Assembly: GCA_038380435.1 (NCBI GenBank)
Contig: JAWZYU010000034.1
Location: forward strand, 1,160,704 to 1,224,703
Direction of reading: 5' to 3'
Length of the DNA: 64,000 nucleotides
Source of the DNA: Ryuthela nishihirai
Taxonomy: Eukaryota; Arthropoda; Arachnida; Araneae; Heptathelidae
Positions 21,776 to 33,192 of this stretch are shown here, one piece after another. A program made the position numbers and the translations under genes. Numbering within the stretch: position 1 is the stretch's first letter; every line of letters begins with the position of its first letter. Under the pieces are notes generated by a model. It made no database searches, was not told the DNA's origin, and saw nothing but the letters and a program-made list of their open reading frames with translations.

Positions 21776-22675
21776 TACGACTTCAGGAATGCTGATAACA
21801 GAGCCTTTTCCATTGCAGGTTGGTTCTTGTTCAAGGAGTTGACAGAATGAAGCTGGGGACTGAGGTAGCGCGTTCGACTCTCGTTGCCGAGGAGAAGTTT
21901 TTTTTTTTCGATAAAACGCATCTACAGAAAACTGATTTATTTCAACCGTGCGGTGGTTTTTTTAATAAAGGTAAGGGAATTTTGATGAGTGTTTAATTAC
22001 TAGGGAGTTTAATAGCAGGGAATTTTAATTATAAAGAAATCGTTTAGTCGTCCTGGCTAAATGAATAGCAAAGGGTTTTAATTACTAAGGAATAACTACA
22101 ACTCTGCAAGTTGATTTACAATTTGAGATCTGCATTATACATTCAAAAAGAGTTGAACGTATTTGTAAAATTTCAGATGAATACACAGTTGCACTCTCCC
22201 GATTGTACGACTTCAGGAATGCCAATAACAGAGTTTGAATATTCCATTGGAGGATCGGTTCTTGTTCAAGAAGTTGACAGAATGAAGCTGGGGACTGAGG
22301 TAGCGCGTTCGACTCTCGTTGCCGGGGAGGTTTTTGTTTTTTCGATAAAACGCATCTACAGAAAACTGATTTATTTCAACCGCACAGTGGTTTTTTTAAT
22401 AAAGGTAAGGGAATTTTGATGAGTGTTTAATTACTAGGGAGTTTAATAGCAGGGAATTTTATTTATAAAGGAATCGTTTAGTCTGGCTAAATGAATAGCA
22501 AAGCCTGGCTAAATGAATAGCAAAGCCCGGCTAATGAACGCCTGGCTAAATGAATAGCAAAGGGTTTTAATTACTAAGGAATAAATACAACTCTGCGAGT
22601 TGATTTACAATTTGAGATCTGCATTAGACATTCAAAAAGAGTTGAACGGAATTGTAAAATTTCAGATGAATACAG
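21776..22675. repeat. 0.43-kb tandem duplication
   Basis: Two direct copies (about 21776-22187 and 22206-22675) share TACGACTTCAGGAATGC, GAAGCTGGGGACTGAGGTAG, a T-rich run, TTAATTACTAGGGAGTTTAA and TTCAAAAAGAGTTGAACG in the same order. The second copy has an internal expansion of CTGGCTAAATGAATAGCAAAG (three times, near 22486-22563). An open + frame of 102 codons (22111-22419) crosses the junction; I cannot say that it is coding. Confidence 0.9.
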
Positions 22676-22849
22676 GAGATGTACTAAAAATACACATTGG
22701 ACGCAGCCTGTTAAATTTTTAAGGGAAGAGAATTTTGGTAAGTGTTTAATTACTAGGGACCTGATTTTCTGTGAGATGTTACAATTGTATCATCCCTTTC
22801 TATGCAATTATTCTGAGTCTTGCATCAGCCGATCCGAGGGCTTAAACTA

Positions 22850-23420
22850 TAGGTAGTGCTTAAAAGGTCAACCGGGGGGTCTGCAGGAGGAGGGAGGGCT
22901 TAAAATATAGTTCAACCATTGGGGCAAACTGAAGAAAAATCGGGAATTAGAGTTAAAATAAGGTTTTTCCAAAAATAGTACTCTTCATTGTCAACAGATG
23001 GTACCAGGGTTTTTTTTTTTAATAAGGGGGAAGATATTTTTAATAGGGGGGAGTAATTTTTAATAGGAGGGGAAATCAAAGAATTAAAATAAGGGTTTTT
23101 GGGGAATTAGTGTTCCTCACAGGCACCAGATGACGCCAGGGGTTTTTTCATAAGGGGGGGAGGAATTTTTTATAAAGAATGAAATCAAAAATCGAAGAAT
23201 TAGAATAAAAATAGGGGTTTTTTGGGAAAATAGTACTTCTCACTGTCAACAGATGGCGCCACTGAGGGGGAGGGGAATTATTAATTATTAATATGGGGGC
23301 GTGGCCGGTTACGTAATGATTATGTAATGATTACGCCATGTTACGTCATAGGGGATGAGGCGGAAGTTGGCGTGGTCGGTGACGTCATAGGGGCGTGGTC
23401 GGTGACGTCATTGGGGGAAA
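22850..23420. repeat. G-rich block of three degenerate repeats ending in a CRE/GC-box cluster
   Basis: Three loosely repeated units of about 120 bp start near 22951, 23079 and 23198. Each carries AATAAGG/AATAGGGGTTTTT-type runs followed by CAACAGATGG(C/T)(A/G)CCA-like sequence. After these, 23290-23420 alternates GGGCGTGG boxes with TACGTAA, TTACGTCA and two perfect TGACGTCA palindromes (23380-23387, 23403-23410). No open frame is supported. It looks like a control or terminal region rather than coding sequence. Confidence 0.7.
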
Positions 23421-23550
23421 GCACTAGTTGGGTTGGTGGGGTGTGATGATACTACTCACGTCAGAATTTTTCCTCTGAAACCTTCATTTTCAAATTTGAG
23501 CAAACAGAATATCATGTGAAACGGAATCGAAAGTCATTTTAATAACCAGG

Positions 23551-23932
23551 TGGGTTGTTTTACCTCTAAGCAGCACTTTTTTGCACACCATGGGCTAAAT
23601 GGCCAGGCCACAAGGACCCCGAAGGCTCAGAGAAGGTTGGGGGAGGGGACCCACTGGAACAGCTGTTGGGAGACAGATGGTAGCCTCCCGTCAAGGCCAT
23701 CCAGCGTGTTCTTTAACGTGCACAGGGTATGACTCTCCCGCACATGGGGCCACGGCTTAACGTCCCATCCGACGGACGGCGGCCTTTCCAAGCCCATCGG
23801 TGTACCCTACTGACCGTGGCCAGGGCGGGGAATTTTACGAAGATAAATCTCAATGCTGACCCAGCTGGGACTCGAACCTGGGAACTACAGATTACGAGCC
23901 TGGCGCGCTACCGACTGAGCCACCCCCGCCCC
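23551..23932 (-). mobile_element. SINE-1 copy, full length, with target-site duplication
   Basis: A complete copy, with TTAATAACCAGG as a perfect 12-bp direct repeat at 23539-23550 and 23933-23944. Confidence 0.95.
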
Positions 23933-23999
23933 TTAATAACCAGGAACAATATTACTCTTTTCATTGCTTCCATTTAGAGTTGGGTAAATTTTTTAGGTA

Positions 24000-25110
24000 A
24001 GTTGAAGAGCTGCATTCTGAATACTTAAATTTGCCCTGAACGAAACTGATTATTTAAAAAAAAATAATTTTATTCAACAGATTACGAACTTTCGTTTGAT
24101 TAATATTTCATAAATTTAGAAATAAATGACAGCAAAGATATCGATATATAATTCTCCAATAATTTTTCCTTACCGTATTTATAGATTGGTATTACGAATG
24201 CTGGTTTTAAAACTTCGGAAATATTCTTCGTTGAAATGAAAAATTTATTGAATAACACAAAATGTGCCTAATTTCTTGATAAGTTTGTTTAATAATGTGA
24301 ACTGTAATGCCATCAGTCCCTGCAGAATTCCCGTTCTTTGAAGTCTTAAAAACATCGTCAATCTGTTTTTCAAAGACATAATCAGGAAAAAATGCACTTT
24401 TAACAGGTGTAGAATAATTATAGTTCACTGTATTCATCAAGTTTTCCTTCGTTAATATACTAATAAAGCCAGATAATTATTTGTTAAATTTATTTGCTAG
24501 ACTGTTGCCATTTTAAAGTTACGGAATACATTTCGTCATCGTCAATAATTTCAACAAGAATATTTTTTTCCAACTGGATATATTATGCATTTTATTTATT
24601 GTCTGCTAATGTTTCCTAGAATCGCCATAATTATTGAAGAATATGTTTCAATAATAAGTATTTTTTGCTGCTCGAATAATAGATGTTAATTTATTTGTAT
24701 ATACTTTACATTCATTTATATCCCCCTTTATCATCATAATTCTTTTTTATCTTATATCCAAAATCTTCCTGGTATTTCCATGGCTTCAGTTTCTTTTGCT
24801 TTATGTAAATGACCTTAACTGTGGAAGCATCAATAATTTCTCTTAATGCCCATATATATGTATATTCCTCAAATCCATCGTTAAATTTTAACAGCTTTAT
24901 GTTGTCCAAATCTTTTCTATCCAATTATTGCTTTAATTTTACCAAATCCGCCTTTTCAATCTCGCAATTTTCTCACCAAAATTTGCAACTAAACCAACAT
25001 GAAAGTGATCAGTCAACTGTAGCTTGATAATGTAAAACGGTTGTAATGGATGTTTCTAACAAATATGAGATCTGAGAAAGTTCCAGAATCTTATCTAGTA
25101 ATAGTCTCAT
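24000..25110 (-). mobile_element. LINE-B copy 2, endonuclease C-terminus to RT start, broken
   Basis: On the minus strand, 24970-25110 reads like an endonuclease tail (GTFSDLIFVRN, then HFHVGLVANFGE), 24712-24924 like the linker, and 24207-24440 like the RT entry (NGNSAGTDGITVHIIK). RT continues toward 24170 with a PIYK motif as in LINE-B copy 1. The similarity fades near 24000. Stops and frameshifts are frequent. Confidence 0.65.
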
Positions 25111-25127
25111 GACAATAAGAAATGAAA

Positions 25128-27008
25128 CCATTTCATCATCATCATCCTCAAGCAGCCATGGACTACGGAGGTCCAACCAGACCGTGCAATTTAGTTCTCC
25201 AAGCAAGTCTATCCTGAGCTACATCTACTGCATCTGGCAACTGCACACCAATTCTAACAAGGTCCTGTTTGACATTGTCTGCCCAACACATCGTAGGTCT
25301 CCCCTTCTTTCTCAGGCCTTTAGGCACACTGTTCATAACCCTATTCGCCAATCTATAATTTTTCATACGGGCAACATGGCCAAACCAACGGAGTCTCTCT
25401 CTGCACAATATGCTGCTTAAAGGAGGTTGCAAACTCCTTTGCCTAACCTCATCATTAGTTACAAAGTTAAACCACCTAATACCCAAGACACTGCGTAAGC
25501 ATCTGGAATCAAAAGCATCTAGTTTCCTGTTATCTTGTTTACACAGCGTCCAAGTTTCACGTCACACAGCGTCCAAGTTCATAATTAACCCTAGAAAAAA
25601 CCAGTCTAATTTTAGTCTTTAGGTGTATATGTCTATTTCTCCACACTCTCCATAGATTCTTAAAAGTCCTGGCAGCAATCCCTATTCGTCTGTTAATCTC
25701 ATGCCTCACATCACCAGTTCTGTTACATAGCTCCCAAGATAATTGAACTGTGACACCTTCTCAAGACTGCAACCATTCAGATTAACCGAATCACAGCCTG
25801 CCTGACCAATTTTCATCACTTTAGTTTTCTCTCTGTTTATAACCAAACCTACTCTACTACCAGTTTCATCAGCAGCTCTAATAGAGTTCATCTCATCAAC
25901 ATCATTTGCCAAAAGGGTTAAATCATCATCATTTCTTGTCTCCAGCCCATTTAAAGCCAAAATCTTTCCCTTGAACTGAATTTAGCAAAACAAAACCAAA
26001 ACCAAATAACCAAACTAAAGAGGAAAGGAGACAAAATGCACCCTTGTCGAACACCAGAAGTAATACTACACCAGAAGCCACAAGCCTTACCAATTCTCAC
26101 ACACGACTCAGTGTTATTATAGAGAACTTTCATTACGTTGACTAACTTCTCTGGTATACCTTATGATCTCACAATCAACCATAAATTATGTCGATCGACA
26201 GAATCAAAAGCGTTTTAGAAATCAACAAAGCTAGCAACCAAAGGTTTTTGAAACTCTAAACATTTCTCAAGAATCTGCCTAAGTGAAAATATCTGATCCA
26301 CACATCCCCTACCACTTCTGAATCCACACTTCTCATCACGTAATTGACTGTGAACCAGATTCTTAATTCTATTAAGCACAATCATGGAAAGAACTTTCCC
26401 TAGAACAGAGAGTAGGCTGATACCTCTATAGTTCTCACAAGAACTGCAATCACCTTTTTTGAAAATAGGCATCCATCATCATTACAAACAATGGGAGTAG
26501 AACTACCCACATTGTTTAGAACATCACTGAAATGCTCAGCCCACCAAGCCATGACAGAATCCTCCCCTTCTATAACCTTACCTTGTTTATCCTTCAATCC
26601 TTGTAGGCATGTCCGTTTTCTACCAAAAAAAACATTAACTATCTGCTGTTGTGCTGTCTGATTGCTTCCTCGGCTTTGTCAGCCAAGCCATCAAGTCAAA
26701 GATTCTTATCAGCAGCTAATTGATCTTTTACACGTTTATTAAGCTCTCTGTAATCCTTTCTATTAGGACTAGTAGGGTATTGATTAAGAACATTCCTGCA
26801 GTTGTTTCTTTCTGAAATAAGCTCAAGTGCCTTATCACTCAAATAATTCTGTCTCCTCTGATCCTTTTTTCCTAACAGAGTACTATTAGTTTCCATAAAA
26901 ACCTGTTTAAAATGGTCCCATTCTTCCTCAACTTCAATAGTAAACAAACCATGACTGTTATAATATCTAAGTAACCTATCATGGTAAGCATTAGCTATAG
27001 CTGGATCT
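25128..27008 (-). mobile_element. LINE-A copy 3, internally deleted
   Basis: The 3' end is a CATCATCATCATCAT run at 25131-25149. Minus-strand frames then give the C-terminal domain (25163-25486), the palm domain with deletions, including loss of an intact YADD (25706-25960), SGVRQGCILSPFLFSL (25951-26133), FKKGD...NYRGISLLSV (26215-26472) and the linker (26696-27016). About 0.4 kb is deleted near 26470. The 5' side is cut at 27008, where the minisatellite begins. Confidence 0.9.
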
Positions 27009-29866
27009 TTTGCCACATTTCACGGGAAACCACAAGACTTCTTTTACCACATTTCACACGAAACCATAAGTTATCTTTTGCCACATTTCACACGAAACCA
27101 TACGACCACTTTTGCCACATTTCACGGGAAACCGGAAGACGTCTTTTGCCACATTTCACACGAAACCACCTCTTTTGCCACATTTCACATTAAACCACCT
27201 CTTTAGCCACATTTCACACGAAGCTACAAGACCTCTTTGCCACATTTCACAAAAGACCACATTTTCCACATTTCACACGAAAACACAAGACCTCTTCTGC
27301 CAGATTTCACACGAAAACACAAGACCTCTTTTGCCACATTTTACACGAAATCACAAGTCCTCCTTTCCCACATTTCACACAAAAACCACAAGACCTGTTT
27401 TGCCACATTTCATACGAAACCACAAGACCTCTTTTGCCACATTTCACACGAAAACACAAGTCCTCCTTTGCCACATTTCAAACGAAACCACAAGTCCTCC
27501 TTTCCCACATTTCACACGAAACCAGAAGACCTGTTTTGCCACATTTCACACGAAACCACAAGACCTGTTTTCCCACATTTCACACGAAACCACCTCTTTT
27601 GCCACATTTCACACAAGACCACATTTTCCACAGTTCACACGAAAACACAAGACCTCTTTTGCCAGATTTCACAGGAAAACACCTCTTTTGCCACATTTCA
27701 CACAAGACCACATTTTCCACAGTTCACACGAAAACACAAGACCTCTTTTGCCAGATTTCACATGAAAACACAAGACCTCTTTTGCCACATTTCACACGAA
27801 ACCACAAGTCTTCTTTTGCCACATTTCACACGAAACCACAAGTCCTCCTTTGCCCATTTCACACGAAACCACAAGACCTGTTTTGCCACATTTCACACGA
27901 AACCACCTTTTTTGCCACATTTCACACAAGACCACATTTTCCACAGTTCACACGAAAACACAAGACCTCTTTTGCCAGATTTCACATGAAAACAAGACCT
28001 CTTTTGCCACATTTCACACGAAACCGCAAGTCTTCTTTTGCCACATTTCACACGAAACCACAAGTCTTCTTTTGCCACATTTCACACGAAACCACAAGTC
28101 CTCCTTTGCCCATTTCACACGAAACCACAAGACCTGTTTTGCCACATTTCACACGAAACCACCTCTTTTGCCACATTTCACACAAGACCACATTTTCCAC
28201 AGTTCACACGAAAACACAAGACCTCTTTTGCCAGATTTCACATGAAAACAAGACCTCTTTTGCCACATTTCACACGAAACCACAAGTCTTCTTTTGCCAC
28301 ATTTCACACGAAACCACAAGTCTTCTTTTGCCACATTTCACACGAAACCACAAGTCCTCCTTTGCCCATTTCACACGAAACCACAAGACCTGTTTTGCCA
28401 CATTTCACACGAAACCACCTCTTTTGCCACATTTCACACAAGACCACATTTTCCACAGTTCACACGAAAACACAAGACCTCTTTTGCCAGATTTCACATG
28501 AAAACAAGACCTCTTTTGCCACATTTCACACGAAACCACAAGTCTTCTTTTGCCACATTTCACACGAAACCACAAGTCTTCTTTTGCCACATTTCACACG
28601 AAACCACAAGTCCTTCTTTGCCCATTTCACACGAAACCACAAGACCTGTTTTGCCACATTTCACACGAAACCACCTCTTTTGCCACATTTCACACAAGAC
28701 CACATTTTCCACAGTTCACACGAAAACACAAGACCTCTTTTGCCAGATTTCACATGAAAACAAGACCTCTTTTGCCACATTTCACACGAAACCACAAGTC
28801 TTCTTTTGCCACATTTCACACTAACCACAAGTCCTCCTTTGCCACATTTCACACGAAACCACAAGACCTGTTTTCCCACATTTCACACGAAACCACCTCT
28901 TTTGCCACATTTCACACAAGACCACATTTTCCACAGTTCACATGAAAACACAAGACCTCTTTTGCCAGATTTCACATGAAAACAAGACCTCTTTTGCCAC
29001 ATTTCACACGAAACCACAAGTCTTCTTTTGCCACATTTCACATGAAACCACAAGTCTTCTTTTGCCACATTTCACACGAAACCAGAAGTCCTCCTTTGCC
29101 CATTTCACACGAAACCACAAGACCTGTTTTGCCACATTTCACACGAAACCACCTCTTTTGCCACATTTCACACAAGACCACATTTTCCACAGTTCACACG
29201 AAAACACAAGACCTCTTTTGCCAGATTTCACATGAAAACAAGACCTCTTTTGCCACATTTCACACGAAACCACAAGTCTTCTTTTGCCACATTTCACACT
29301 AACCACAAGTCCTCCTTTGCCACATTTCACACGAAACCACAAGACCTGTTTTGCCACATTTCACACGAAACCACAAGACCTGTTTTGCCACATTTCATAC
29401 GAAACCACCTCTTTTGCCATATTTCACACGAAGCTACAAGACCTCTTTGCCACATTTCACACGAAACCACAAGCCCTCTTTTGTCACATTTCACACGAAA
29501 CCACCTCTTTTGCCACTTTTCACACGAAACTACAAGACCTCTTTGCCACATTTCACACGAATCCACAAGACCACTTTTGCCACATTTCACGGGAAACCAC
29601 AAGACTTCTTTTGCCACATTTCACACAAAACCATAAGTCCTCTTTTGCCACATTTCACACGAAACCATACGACCGCTTTTGCCACATTTCACACGAAAAC
29701 ACAAGACCTCTTTTGCCACATTTCACACGAAACCACAAGTTCTCCTTCGCCACATTTCACACGAAACCACAAGTCCTCCTTTGCCACAATGCACACGAAA
29801 CCACAAGACCTGTTTTGCCACATTTCACACGAAACCACAAGACCTCTTTGTTGCATTTCACAGGTG
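27009..29866. repeat. 34-bp minisatellite with 256-bp higher-order repeat
   Basis: About 2.86 kb of tandem units of the form TTTTGCCACATTTCACACGA followed by AACCACAAGACCTC, near 34 bp each. Variants of the unit (for example TTTTCCACAGTTCACACGAA) recur at fixed places, giving a 256-bp higher-order period between about 27.9 and 28.8 kb. Because 34 is not a multiple of 3 and the + strand unit has almost no stops, long + frames (up to 355 codons) arise that cycle through every phase. I do not regard them as genes. The array starts abruptly inside LINE-A and ends at CAGGTGTCATTCATTTG. Confidence 0.97.
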
Positions 29867-30364
29867 TCATTCATTTGATTTGTTTACCATGGCACGTGCA
29901 GGTAAATCATTTTTTTTTCTTTACGTTCCTTTTTATTGCTCTCTGAGATGTTTAAAATTTTTGATCTTGAGACAAATTTTACATAATATAGGTGCTAAAT
30001 TTCAGTAAAGTGATGTTAAAAAACTTTCTGTACACTCTTTTTCCTTCAAGTTGCAAATAAAGCACATTTAGACGGAAAACGTTTTCCTTCTGTAAACAAA
30101 AACTGCGGTCTTCAAAAAGCGAAAGGGTGTTTTTTTGTTGAAAATGCCCCTCCTTAATGAGAGTTGATAGAATGGCTAGATTACAGTTAAGTAAAGGCAA
30201 ACATAATGCTTTGTTTGCTTTTGATAAATCTCCCAAGCAACAAACCGAATGGCATCAATCTGCGTCATGCGTTGATTTTTCGACCTTGGCAGCGGCTGCC
30301 CTTGAAACTGTAGCTCTCGTAGCTCAGCTCGCGCACTGACAGCGAAGGACACGAGGCCCCGAGG
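29867..30364 (+). promoter_or_regulatory. Upstream region of the dehydrogenase gene
   Basis: This is the non-repetitive sequence between the minisatellite and the start codon. The last 100 bp before the ATG are richer in GC and CpG than the surroundings. I see no clear TATA box. The promoter is expected here, but its position is inference. Confidence 0.4.
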
Positions 30365-30457
30365 ATGTCTCTCAAAGATTCCGTCGCTCTGGTTACCGGA
30401 GGATCAGGAGGACTTGGGTTAGCTTTTGCCACAGCTTTGCTGAAAGAAGAATGCAGG
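30365..30457 (+). CDS. Short-chain dehydrogenase (15-PGDH-like), exon 1
   Basis: Encodes 31 residues starting MSLKDSVALVTGGSGGLGLA, the N-terminal beta strand and TGxxxGxG nucleotide-binding turn of classical short-chain dehydrogenases. The donor is AGG|GTAAGT and the exon ends in phase 0. The ATG is chosen because it precedes the strand by the usual few residues. The family oxidises or reduces hydroxyl/keto groups with NAD(P); 15-hydroxyprostaglandin dehydrogenase (cytosolic, NAD+) is the closest by motif spacing. The true substrate cannot be told from sequence. Confidence 0.88.
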
Positions 30458-30749
30458 GTAAGTGAAAGGGTTTCCATTTCCCGAGTGCAACTGAAGAAGA
30501 AAGCACGACATTGAGATCACGAATGCACGATGCAATTAGGAAGAGTGTTGTATGTGCGATATTGATGATTTTCTTCAAAAACATTGCCTTCAGATGCCCT
30601 TTCTTTTAGGTGATTCTTTAAACAACAATTTGAAACCGAATAATTAAGCCTCTCGTGCAGGAGTCCGATTTCTATCAGAGGCACAATTTAAATGTTTCTT
30701 TTTACTTTCTAATATTAGTTTCCAAATATTAGATTTTTGTAGTAATTGG

Positions 30750-31131
30750 TTGGTTGTTTCACCTCTGAGCGGCACTTTTTTGCACACCATGGGCTAAATG
30801 GCCAGGTCACATGGACCCCGAAGGCTCAGAGAAGGTTGGGGCAGGGGACCCACTGGAACAGCTGTTGGGAGACAGATGGTAGCCTCCCGTCAAGGCCATC
30901 CAGCGTGTTCTTTAACGTGCACAGGGTATGGCTCTCCCGCACACGGGGCCACGGCTTAACGTCCCATTCGACGGACGGCTGCCTTTCCAAGCCCATCGGT
31001 GTCCCCTACTGACCGTGGGCAGAACGGGGAATTTTGCGGACATAAATCTCAACGCTGACCCAGCTGGGCCTCGAACCTGGGAACTACAGATTACGAGCCT
31101 GGCGCGCTACCGACTGAGCCACCCCCGCCCC
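30750..31131 (-). mobile_element. SINE-1 copy, full length, with target-site duplication
   Basis: Complete copy in intron 1 of the dehydrogenase gene, antisense to it. TGTAGTAATTGG is a perfect 12-bp repeat at 30738-30749 and 31132-31143. Confidence 0.95.
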
Positions 31132-31164
31132 TGTAGTAATTGGCATAGCATTCCAAGTTGATTT

Positions 31165-31890
31165 CTTCTAGGATGCATTTTGTCTCCTTTTCTGTTCAGC
31201 TGTGTTATCGATTGTGCTCTGTGGGATTCTCTGCAACGGGAGAATGGCGCTCAGAAACTCCAAAACAATGGTTGCCAAACCCTGAGTCTTGGATCACGAG
31301 ATTTTCTGATAGATTGCAAAAGTCTCTTCGTCGAAAAGAAAATGAAGCCGGGAAGTTATCTTGCAGATAGAGCTCTCATTTCGGTCGGAACGAGGAGGAC
31401 GGGAATGGCAACTTTGGATCACGAGGTGAACACGAATTCGAAGTTTGGTTGTCAACAAAAAAGGTTTGCGAGTTATTCGTCAAGAGATTTCGAAATATCT
31501 GAGTTGGCAAATGATGTTGATGGGATGAACTCTTTCATTCGAGCTGTTGATGAGACTGGTAGTAGAGTAGGTTTGGTTATAAACAGAGAGAAAACTAAAG
31601 TGATGAAAATTGGTCAGGCAGGCTGTGATTCAGTTAATCTGAATGGTTGCAGTCTTGAGCAGGTGTCACAGTTTAATTATCTTGGGAGCTATGTAACAGA
31701 TAATGGTGATGTGCGGCATGAGATTAACAGACGAATAGGTATTGCTGCCGGGACTTTTAAGAATCTATGGAGGTGTGGAGAAATAGGCGTATACACCTAA
31801 AGACTAAAATTAGACTGTATAATAGTTTGGTTCTTTCTAGGGTTAGTTATGGTAGTGAAACTTTTATTCTTTGTAAACAAGAAAAGAGAA
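31165..31890 (+). mobile_element. LINE-A copy 4, fragment
   Basis: 31165-31240 matches the GCILSPFLFS region with shifts. 31500-31800 encodes the well-kept segment INREKTKVMKIGQAG...FNYLGSYVTDNGDV. About 250 bp between them is unlike other copies. It ends in a degraded run near 31890. Confidence 0.8.
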
Positions 31891-31989
31891 AACGTGATGC
31901 CTTTATTTGCTTTGTGTGTATGTAATATATGTATGTGTTTGCATGTATGTGAAAATACTGTGCTAAAATGCAAAAATATTTCATTTCAG

Positions 31990-32113
31990 GTCTGTGTTGC
32001 GGATATCAACGATGTAAATGGAAGGAGATGTGTGGAAGAACTGCAGAAGAATTTTGGACTCCAAAGATCGATCTTTATAAAATGCGATGTCACCTCGGAA
32101 GAAAATTTTGAAG
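31990..32113 (+). CDS. Short-chain dehydrogenase, exon 2
   Basis: The acceptor is TTTCAG|GTCTGTG and the donor is GAAG|GTAAGA. Encodes 41 residues plus one base (phase 1), beginning VCVADINDVNGRRC. The Asp ending the second beta strand (VADIN) is the position that in this family favours NAD+ over NADP+. It continues with KCDVTSEE, the conserved D-V of the adenine-ring pocket. The frame continues exactly from exon 1. Confidence 0.88.
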
Positions 32114-32444
32114 GTAAGAAGGAATCCACTTAGAAGAAAAAGGATCTTTAATTTCAATGATGGTTACGCGCTTTCTGTGTTGTATCAAAAGGATACAAAT
32201 TGAAAGAGTTAAACTAGAAAGAGCCGCACTGGGGGATAATTATCCTGTGACAATTAAGCCTCATGCATAACGTTAAAAAAATCCGTTTTAAGGGAATGAA
32301 CTCCGTGTTATTATAAGCCAATGTTTCTATGAATTACTGTTGAAATAGTGCAGGAATTACCATTTACATTGCAGTTCCATCTGTCGGGAAAAAACAGCCT
32401 ATTTCAGCTCTTATTTGATTAAATTACTTTTTGTCCAAGATCTG

Positions 32445-33050
32445 TAAATATTAGCTAGGCATACACTGGGAGGAAAGCTGCATACCAATCCCCTGTGATG
32501 ATGCACAGAACCAGCAGGGCCTAGTAGCTGATGTCCAACCCCCCCCCCCTCTCGTGGTGCAGGCCGTTAGTACCTTCCAAAAGAGATATTCTCTTCTGGG
32601 AAGAAACGGAAGGGGAGGGGGCTGCCAGATCAATGTGGCCTACTGATCTGGTTTCATCTGATATTTTTTTTCTTTTTTTCAACCCTGCTGAGGAGTGGTC
32701 AACTTCACAGGGTCCTGATGCTGACCATTTAAACCCACTGGATTGATTTATGACTTTGGGGTTGATTCTGGACTTGCTGCACTGGTGGGCCACTGTTGAG
32801 GGAGAATCTGCCGCTGTGTTTTCTGCTTGTTTGTGGGTTGCCAGCCCTAAGTGAACAGAGGCACAGGATACCGTATATCAGCTGGTGGATAATCCTGATC
32901 AGAGGCCATCGCAGGTACTTGAGCCCTCACTTAGCTAGTTGGACATCGTCAATCCTAAACTGGAATAATGTGTCTCAGGCAGGTCAGTTTCTATTTATAT
33001 TCTAGTTCTTGAAAAGGTCCACTTGAAAAGATGGTGCCTGAAGTTCTTAC
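32445..33050 (+). mobile_element. LINE-A leader fragment
   Basis: Matches 13826-14400 in order: CCAATCCCCTGTGATG, CTCGTGGTGCAG, CCCTGCTGAGGAGTGGTCAA, then CAGCTGGTGGATAATCC. It is cut before the endonuclease start and runs into a foldback half-copy. Confidence 0.8.
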
Positions 33051-33055
33051 CAGCA

Positions 33056-33192
33056 CTGTGGCACTGGCAAGCTTCGTGTCACATGACACGAAGCTTGCCA
33101 GATCACTAATTTCTAAAAAAATCGTTGCCAGATATTTTTTCTGAATTCTGTAATCAACCATAGTGTTCGGATACTTTTCTGAGCGACTGTAC
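33056..33192. repeat. Half-copy of the 215-bp foldback element
   Basis: The centre is an inverted pair, CAAGCTTCGTGTCA and TGACACGAAGCTTG. It is followed by the right arm from GCCAGATCACTAATTTC to GAGCGACTGTACA; most of the left arm is missing. Confidence 0.85.

Larger units (their letters stand above)
30458..31989 (+). other. Dehydrogenase intron 1
   Basis: A GT...AG intron of 1.53 kb, containing a complete SINE-1 (30750-31131) and a LINE-A fragment (31165-31890). Confidence 0.8.

Noticed and set aside
27009..29866. Possible CRISPR-like direct-repeat array
   Set aside because: Units are contiguous with no unique spacers, the genome is eukaryotic, and no cas genes are present.
27112..29946. 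Long + strand open frames (up to 355 codons) with HFTRNHK/CHISHETT repeats
   Set aside because: They are the three phases of one 34-bp tandem unit that happens to lack stops; the same array is open in several frames at once, so the openness does not indicate coding.
32451..32793. Open frames over 32451-32793 on both strands
   Set aside because: The stretch is LINE-A leader shared with two other places in the window; the frames are not conserved among those copies.
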